Positions 59,192 through 64,000 of a stretch of DNA of 64,000 nt are shown piece by piece; position 1 is the first letter of the stretch; the number at the start of each line of letters is the position of its first letter. A program made the position numbers and the translations under genes. This DNA comes from Saccharibacillus soli. Lineage in GTDB: Bacteria; Bacillota; Bacilli; Paenibacillales; Paenibacillaceae. Below the pieces are notes generated by a model, which saw only the letters and a program-made list of their open reading frames with translations, was not told where the DNA came from and did not search any database. The stretch covers positions 124,001 through 188,000 of the forward strand of contig NIOB01000002.1 of assembly GCA_002189105.1 (NCBI GenBank). The letters run 5' to 3'.

Positions 59192-59797
59192 ATGACGGAT
59201 ACGGATCTTCGCTCGGTGTATATTTTGCTTACCAATACGGGAACGCTATTTACAAGAATGATCCAGGTCTATACCCGTGCGCCGTACAACCATGCGTCTA
59301 TTGCGTTCGATCAGGAGTTAACGGAGCTGTACAGTTTCGGTCGGAAAAATCCCTACAATCCGCTTGATGGAGGTTTTGTTCGGGAGGACATCCGTACGGG
59401 GACGTTCAGCCGTTATCCCAATACGACCTGCGTGATCTATGAACTGAAAGTCAGTGCGCGTCAGGTGGAGAAGATGCGGCGGGTGCTGAATATCTTCATC
59501 CGCAGCCGGGAGAAATATTTGTACAATCTGCTGGGCATTGTCGGCGTGGCCTTCAAGGAGCCGGTGGAATTCAGCAATTCCTATTTCTGCTCCCAGTTCG
59601 TGGCGGAGATTCTGCATCGTTCGGGTATCAAGATCTGGAACAAGCTGCCCGCGCTGGTGACACCGGATGATTTTCGGCAGAGTGAGCGGATGACGCTGGT
59701 GTATGAAGGGCGGCTGCGGGATTACCAATACGGCGGTGCGCTCCATGCCGAGGCGCCAGCGTCCGAAGCCATTGAAGTCGAGCAGGGCCAGGACTAA
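59192..59797 (+). CDS. Permuted papain-like amidase (YiiX/C92-type)
   Basis: A 201-aa protein. The circularly permuted catalytic residues are His in YNHASIAFD (about residue 33) and Cys in YFCSQFVAEIL (about residue 132). Members of this NlpC/P60-related family act on acyl or amide bonds of lipids or peptides. There is no signal peptide. GAAAGGAGA precedes the ATG. The SEC-C gene starts 57 nt downstream. Confidence 0.78.
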   Translation: MTDTDLRSVYILLTNTGTLFTRMIQVYTRAPYNHASIAFDQELTELYSFGRKNPYNPLDGGFVREDIRTGTFSRYPNTTCVIYELKVSARQVEKMRRVLNIFIRSREKYLYNLLGIVGVAFKEPVEFSNSYFCSQFVAEILHRSGIKIWNKLPALVTPDDFRQSERMTLVYEGRLRDYQYGGALHAEAPASEAIEVEQGQD

Positions 59798-59853
59798 GCA
59801 GCGCGAGCCTGTACACGACCCATAACAGTTTGAGCGAAAAAGGAGCGAGTACG

Positions 59854-60444
59854 TTGAAAATCGGAAGAAACGACCCGTGCTACTGCGGTTCGGGCAAAAA
59901 GTATAAAAAATGCTGCATCGACAAAGAGCCGCATTTCGTGGATTCTACGAAGTTCGCCGAATTCCTCAAGGTTAATCCGGACTTCTCGCCGCGATCCTAT
60001 TATGTAGGCCGCATCGCGGAATTACACGCACGTCTCCGGCAGCAGGGACGCTCTGAGGCGCTGGACGCCGATCTGATGGATCTGTCCGGCGATCTGTTGG
60101 AAGATCTGGAGAACGGACGTCTGCATGCGCTGACTCGCTACGGCGAAGGATTCCGTCCAACGGAACGCCGTCTGCTGGAGACTCTTGCCAATCGGATCTG
60201 GAGCGGTCTGATCCTGGGCGGATTTGAGGAGCAGGATATTCTGCGCCCTCTGCTGGCTTTTGTACAGGTCGTGCTGACCGAAGGAATCGGCGAGGATACG
60301 CCGATCGCCGGAGCCGTGTTGACCACCGACGAAGCGGGTGAACTGACGAATTGGACGCTGGTGCCCGCGGCGGAGAACGCAGACAGCGAGAGTGAGGCAG
60401 AAGGGTTCGGACTGGATGTAAAAGTGCAAAATTCCCAAGGGTAA
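59854..60444 (+). CDS. SEC-C motif protein
   Basis: A 196-aa protein. The first 20 residues are the SEC-C zinc motif IGRNDPCYCGSGKKYKKCC, the same module that ends SecA. The rest is a helical region rich in Leu and Asp. A TTG start at 59854 is chosen because AAAGGAG lies 7 nt upstream; an ATG at 59830 has no ribosome site. The function is unknown, possibly ribosome or SecB-type client contact by analogy with SecA. Confidence 0.78.
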   Translation: MKIGRNDPCYCGSGKKYKKCCIDKEPHFVDSTKFAEFLKVNPDFSPRSYYVGRIAELHARLRQQGRSEALDADLMDLSGDLLEDLENGRLHALTRYGEGFRPTERRLLETLANRIWSGLILGGFEEQDILRPLLAFVQVVLTEGIGEDTPIAGAVLTTDEAGELTNWTLVPAAENADSESEAEGFGLDVKVQNSQG

Positions 60445-60469
60445 AATAAGAGCCGTGACTTGAATATCC

Positions 60470-60552
60470 AAGCCGCTAACGCTTCCTTGCGAAGCCTGTT
60501 TCCGAGACCAGATCCGGAAGCAGGACTTCAGCAGGAGCGGCAGCGGCTTTTT
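60470..60552 (+). terminator. Long terminator hairpin after the SEC-C gene
   Basis: AAGCCGCT (60470-60477) pairs with AGCGGCTT (60542-60549). The interior adds CCTG.TTCCG with CGGAA.CAGG, and TTTT follows. Confidence 0.65.
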
Positions 60553-60666
60553 CTGATAGCTGCTTCTGCAGCCTGCTTGCTTGTCCACTTTGAATGATAA
60601 TTAATTGTTTATCCTAATATAAGTAAGTTTAATTTTAATTTGTTCATAAAAAAGGAGGAATGAAGA

Positions 60667-61602
60667 GTGAAAATGACCAAGATCGCTTTATCAGGTGTTT
60701 TGGCGGCACCTCTTTTCGCCGGGACTACACTGGCGTCTCCCGTTAATGAAACAGAAACGGTAAGTCAGTCGGTCTACGATATGCCAACGGAAAGCAGCGA
60801 TTCCGAGACGCTATCCCCGGGAGAAGAAGTTTTAGAAACAGCTCCGGAGGTTTCTGCCGAAGAAGAACAGAAGTATGATGATTACTTGCGTGAGCACGGG
60901 TATCCCGAAGACCTGGTTTCTTTGTACGAATTTGACCAGAAAAAGCAGCTTTACGAAGACGGCGCTTATTTTGTCGTAGCCAATACCGTTCGGGATTCTC
61001 TGGACGAACAACAAAAATCGGGGCAGATTACTCCGCAAGCTTTGCAGGATAAAAACTTTACGCATACGGTGTCGCTGAGTCGGATCAAAACGTCTCAAAA
61101 AGGGATCGCGCAGTTCAAAGTCAACTATAATTGGTCTTGGAATCATGTGCCGGACTTTTCCCGTGAAGATAAATTCGGACTGGCCTGGAGCGGAGACTAC
61201 GATGTAGTGGACAATTCGGCCAAACATTCGTATAAACTTACGTATCTGGGTTCGGGAACGAAATGGGTGACGTCTGGTGGTGTGCAGCAGCGTGGATATG
61301 AGGATATTCAGCCTGGAACAGGGATCGGTTGGGCCGTGAATCTGGTGAGCCGGGGAATCCAGCAGAAGCATAAGGGTTGGGCTACGATGACGCTTCAGGC
61401 AGCCCATGACAACAGCGGGCAGAAGGTTTCAAATTCCATCGTGGCTAATTACTATCATACGACTTACGGATTCGGTTCACCGGAGCTTTCGTTCTCCAGC
61501 GATCCATCTATTAGTGTAGGAGCAAGCTTCACTCAAAAGGTTGAAGCAGCCATTCCGACGTCCCACACGTTCACCTGGACCAAGTCTGACTACCTGAAAT
61601 AA
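60667..61602 (+). CDS. Secreted protein of unknown function
   Basis: A 311-aa protein with a signal peptide (MKMTKIALSGVLAAPLFAGTTLASP), an acidic Glu/Ser-rich stretch (28-70), and a C-terminal half rich in beta-strand-like, Trp- and Tyr-containing segments (FKVNYNWSWNHVPDF, KFGLAWSGDYDV, KWVTSGGVQQRGY). A GTG start at 60667 is set by AAAGGAGG 8 nt upstream. The family was not recognised. The 3' end abuts a perfect ribosome site for the small membrane ORF that follows. The region is AT-richer than its neighbours. Confidence 0.7.
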   Translation: MKMTKIALSGVLAAPLFAGTTLASPVNETETVSQSVYDMPTESSDSETLSPGEEVLETAPEVSAEEEQKYDDYLREHGYPEDLVSLYEFDQKKQLYEDGAYFVVANTVRDSLDEQQKSGQITPQALQDKNFTHTVSLSRIKTSQKGIAQFKVNYNWSWNHVPDFSREDKFGLAWSGDYDVVDNSAKHSYKLTYLGSGTKWVTSGGVQQRGYEDIQPGTGIGWAVNLVSRGIQQKHKGWATMTLQAAHDNSGQKVSNSIVANYYHTTYGFGSPELSFSSDPSISVGASFTQKVEAAIPTSHTFTWTKSDYLK

Positions 61603-61617
61603 AGGAGGTGAACCGTC

Positions 61618-61815
61618 ATCGCTATCATTATTCTAATCGTCGTTGCCATAGTCAGTTATGTATTTATGCACCTTCTTCTCACAACGACTCATCCAGATGC
61701 CGAGCCGGGTCGGGTCATTGCCATCAGTGTCAGCTTTATGCTGCTGATCGTGGCTCTGTTCGGTACGATTTTCGTTCTTATTAATGGTCTGGAGACGATT
61801 TCAAGGCAGATCTAA
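61618..61815 (+). CDS. Two-helix 65-residue membrane peptide with no standard start codon
   Basis: AAAGGAGGTGA (61601-61611) overlaps the stop of the secreted-protein gene. Nine nt after GGAGG the frame reads ATC GCT ATC ATT ATT CTA ATC and stays open for 65 codons to TAA 61813-61815. It encodes two hydrophobic helices (IIILIVVAIVSYVFM and VIAISVSFMLLIVALFGTIFVL) split by TTTHPDAEPGR. There is no ATG, GTG or TTG at the right place; the first in-frame ATG (61666) would cut off helix 1. ATC or ATT initiation, or a mutated start, must be assumed. Confidence 0.5.
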   Translation: MAIIILIVVAIVSYVFMHLLLTTTHPDAEPGRVIAISVSFMLLIVALFGTIFVLINGLETISRQI

Positions 61816-61845
61816 TGGGCGAATGTTTTAGACCTGATAACAACG

Positions 61846-61888
61846 AGAGCCTGCCCAACTTCCATTCGGAAGTCGGACAGGCTCTTTG
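61846..61888. terminator. Bidirectional terminator between the small ORF and the kinase
   Basis: AGAGCCTGCCCAACTTCC (61846-61863) pairs with GGAAGTCGGACAGGCTCT (61868-61885) with two mismatches and loop ATTC; TTTG follows. Confidence 0.75.
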
Positions 61889-61889
61889 C

Positions 61890-63359
61890 TCATGCCGGAA
61901 ACTGCACGATAAACGTGGTCTTCTCGTCTACCGTGCTCTTGGCCGTGATGCGGCCTTTGTGCTGCTCGACGATCGACTTGGCGATCGCCAGCCCCAGGCC
62001 GTGGCCGCCCTGGGAACGGGTGCGGGATTTGTCCGTCCGGTAGAATCGGTCGAACACATGCGGCAGATGTTCGGCGGTGATGCCTTCGCCGGTATTGCTG
62101 ACGGCGAGGCGAATCTCGCCGTGTTCCCGCTTCAGCGAGAGGCCGATGCTGCCGCGCGTATTCGCGTATTTGATCGCGTTATCCAGCAGGATCATCGTGA
62201 CCTGCACGATCTGCTCACGGCTGCCGACCAGCGACAGCCCCGGCTCGATGTCGTAATCGAGCGTCAGATTCTTCTCGAAGACGACGGCTTCCATCGTCAG
62301 CATGACATTTTCGACCGCATCGCTGAGGTCGAAGCGAGCTTGCACCATGCCCGGACGCGAGTCGTCCATCTCGGTCAGATACAGCAGGTCGCCCGTGAGC
62401 TTCGCCATGCGCTCCGTCTCCGACTTGATGTAACGCAGCCACTTCTCCTGGCTGCGGATGGTCTCTTCCCCATTGGCCAGCAGCACATCGGCATTGGTGT
62501 TGATGACCGCAAGCGGCGTCTTGAGTTCATGCGAGGCATCCGCAATGAACTGCTTCTGCTTCTCGAACGCTTCACGCACCGGCTGAATGGAACGATTGGC
62601 GAAGAAGCGGCTGAAGAAGAACAATACGATCAGCACGGCCAGCCCAACGGCCAGGAAGGTATAGATCAACGTCTTCAGAATCTCCTGGCGGGAAGTTGTA
62701 TCGATGAACACGTACATCGTCGTTTGGTTATCGGAAGGCATCCGCATGAACGTCCAGCGGCTCCCATCCAGCGTAAATTCGCCCCGATCCTGGTTCGACT
62801 TCTGCGCCTGTTCAAGGGCAGAGGCATAGAAATCTTCGGTCAGACTGCTGAAGCGGGATTGCTTCTCCGTAAGCACGCCGGACGAATCGGTGCGCATCAT
62901 GAAGGAGACCGACCGATCCGGCGGGCCATTCTCTCCGAACGCCCCAACGGGTGGCTTGGCGCTGCCATCAAAGCTGCCGCCTGTTCGGGTGCTGTCTGAC
63001 GAACTGCTGCTTGGGTTGACAGCGTTGCTCGAATTTCCCCCCGCTGTAGAGCCGTCTGCTGCCTCCGAAGTGTCATTTTTCGTCCCTGCCACGCTTGTAC
63101 TTCCAGCGTTGCCCTGACTTCCGACACCGCCGCCTCCCTGATGGAAAGGCGGATTTCCAAAGTTTCGGTACGTGCTGGCGGTGCGATCCAGGTCCATGCC
63201 GATCTCCGATTGAACCTGTCGATACGTGATGATGTAGATGCTGGCGAACGCGACCAGTACGATAACGACAATAGTGGTCAGGTTGACGATCAGGAAGCGA
63301 TCCCGCAGCTTTTTAAATAACGGATTCGTCGGTGTGTTTGCAATCTTGCGGCTGCTCAT
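61890..63359 (-). CDS. Sensor histidine kinase with low-complexity extracellular insert
   Basis: A 489-aa kinase with two helices (about 21-45 and 228-250) around an extracellular domain whose first part (74-135) is almost only Gly, Ser, Asn, Thr and Ala. The cytoplasmic HAMP-like linker ANRSIQPVREAFEKQKQFIADASHELKTPL holds H277. The HATPase has DNAIKYA, NTGEGI and GHGLGLAIAK. Its ATG overlaps the response-regulator stop by 4 nt, so the pair is co-translated. The signal is unknown; the family resembles CiaH/BaeS-type envelope-stress kinases. Confidence 0.9.
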   Translation of the reverse strand: MSSRKIANTPTNPLFKKLRDRFLIVNLTTIVVIVLVAFASIYIITYRQVQSEIGMDLDRTASTYRNFGNPPFHQGGGGVGSQGNAGSTSVAGTKNDTSEAADGSTAGGNSSNAVNPSSSSSDSTRTGGSFDGSAKPPVGAFGENGPPDRSVSFMMRTDSSGVLTEKQSRFSSLTEDFYASALEQAQKSNQDRGEFTLDGSRWTFMRMPSDNQTTMYVFIDTTSRQEILKTLIYTFLAVGLAVLIVLFFFSRFFANRSIQPVREAFEKQKQFIADASHELKTPLAVINTNADVLLANGEETIRSQEKWLRYIKSETERMAKLTGDLLYLTEMDDSRPGMVQARFDLSDAVENVMLTMEAVVFEKNLTLDYDIEPGLSLVGSREQIVQVTMILLDNAIKYANTRGSIGLSLKREHGEIRLAVSNTGEGITAEHLPHVFDRFYRTDKSRTRSQGGHGLGLAIAKSIVEQHKGRITAKSTVDEKTTFIVQFPA

Positions 63360-64000
63360 CCATTTTTCCCTTCTTCCAGTACATAACCGATACCCCGAAT
63401 GGTCGTAATCCGCGTCTGCGAACCGAGGAAGTTTAGCTTTTTACGCAAAAAGGAAATATAGACCTCCACATTGTTATGCTCCGCTTCCGAGTCAAATCCC
63501 CACAGCTTCTCGATAATTTGCTCCTTCGACGTGACCGCCTGCTTGCGCAGGATCAACAACTCCAACAGCTCGCACTCTTTGGGATTCAGCTTGATCTCCT
63601 TGCCGCCTACCGTCAGTTTGGGATTCGATGCGTTGAGTTCCAGATCCCCGAACTTCAGCGCGTCTTCCGGCATCACCTCGCCCTTGCGCCGCAGCGCCGC
63701 CCGAATCCGTGCCATCAGCTCATCCGAGGAAAAAGGCTTGGCCACGTAGTCGTCGGCTCCATAGTCGAGTCCGGCGATTTTGTCGGGAGTTTCGCCCTTG
63801 GCTGTCAGCAGAATGACGGGCACGGACATGCCCTTGCTGCGAATGGTCTTGAGGATGCTGATCCCGTCACGTCCTGGCAGCATAATATCGAGCAGGAGCA
63901 GATCATAGATGTCACTGAGCGCGTAATCCAGCCCATCTTCGCCGTCATGCACGACATCGACCGAGTAATTGTTTTTTTTCAAAATCTGAGACAGGGCTTC
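63356..64000 (-). CDS. OmpR-family response regulator, 5' end outside window
   Basis: The frame is open to the right edge; the N-terminal strand with its acidic pair lies outside. The receiver contains the phosphoacceptor in LLLLDIMLPGRDG and ILLTAKGE. The DNA-binding domain has LNPKECELLELLILRKQAVTS and TTIRGIGYVLEEG. It is the partner of the overlapping histidine kinase and probably a small regulator of envelope genes (inference). Confidence 0.92.
   Translation of the reverse strand, partial: EALSQILKKNNYSVDVVHDGEDGLDYALSDIYDLLLLDIMLPGRDGISILKTIRSKGMSVPVILLTAKGETPDKIAGLDYGADDYVAKPFSSDELMARIRAALRRKGEVMPEDALKFGDLELNASNPKLTVGGKEIKLNPKECELLELLILRKQAVTSKEQIIEKLWGFDSEAEHNNVEVYISFLRKKLNFLGSQTRITTIRGIGYVLEEGKNG

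Noticed and set aside
61815-62999. 394-codon rightward frame antisense to the histidine kinase
   Set aside because: The leftward frame has complete HisKA and HATPase motifs; the antisense protein is His/Arg/Gln-rich with no family features and no proper ribosome site.

Overview
This 64 kb window looks like chromosome from a spore-former-type Firmicute of the Paenibacillaceae (Paenibacillus or Saccharibacillus). The basis is the NiaR-type nadB/nifS arrangement, S-layer-homology (SLH) secreted enzymes, CcpA-like cre sites, strong GGAGG ribosome sites, T-rich intrinsic terminators, many plant-polysaccharide enzymes and GC-rich coding DNA. The genus is inference. I saw no rRNA, tRNA, CRISPR array, IS element or prophage gene. 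The nadC gene at the left edge and the response regulator at the right edge run off the window.

Layout. 1-4.3 kb: NAD synthesis locus (nadB-nadC leftward, nifS-niaR rightward) with a NiaR operator between. 4.4-10.8 kb: a Gfo/Idh/MocA oxidoreductase, a leucine-rich-repeat-like protein, a GH43 glycosidase, a non-coding repeat island (7.6-8.4 kb), a small membrane protein and malate:quinone oxidoreductase. 10.8-17.2 kb: an SLH-anchored GH53 galactanase, an SDR with an MmyB-type regulator, and a small SLH protein. 17.4-23 kb: ECF sigma/anti-sigma pair, SGNH hydrolase, a membrane protein, threonine aldolase and a GntR regulator. 23.2-28.3 kb: two adjacent phosphoketolase genes. 28.4-38.5 kb: two TetR units with duplicated operators (one with an MFS exporter, one with an SDR), GNAT enzymes, a GH3 glycosidase and a VOC protein. 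38.7-42.1 kb: leftward response regulator-kinase-ABC ATPase-permease operon of the peptide-antibiotic-response type. 42.2-47 kb: a SelO pseudokinase with unusual inserts and a GH94 phosphorylase. 47.3-58 kb: LtrA, a TrmB regulator divergent from a DMT exporter, an AT-richer acyltransferase, a cupin-XRE regulator divergent from a LysE exporter, a methyltransferase, a second repeat island (54.3-55.2 kb), a second DMT exporter divergent from an AraC regulator, and an orphan ORF. 58-64 kb: CdsA-like enzyme, papain-like amidase, SEC-C protein, an orphan secreted protein followed by a two-helix membrane peptide with no standard start codon, and a histidine kinase/response regulator pair.

How it fits together. 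Carbohydrate genes (GH43, GH53, GH3, GH94) with cre-like sites and the two phosphoketolases point to plant-sugar breakdown feeding pentose catabolism to acetyl phosphate. Much of the rest is one-regulator/one-exporter pairs, several with visible operators.

The least explained structures are the two repeat islands. Both lie between convergent genes. Each combines exact-period tandem arrays (44 nt; 26-27 and 20 nt) with the same family of palindromic elements containing ATAAGTCCAA. Other points to follow are the missing start codon near 61.6 kb, the phosphoketolase leader, and the SelO inserts.
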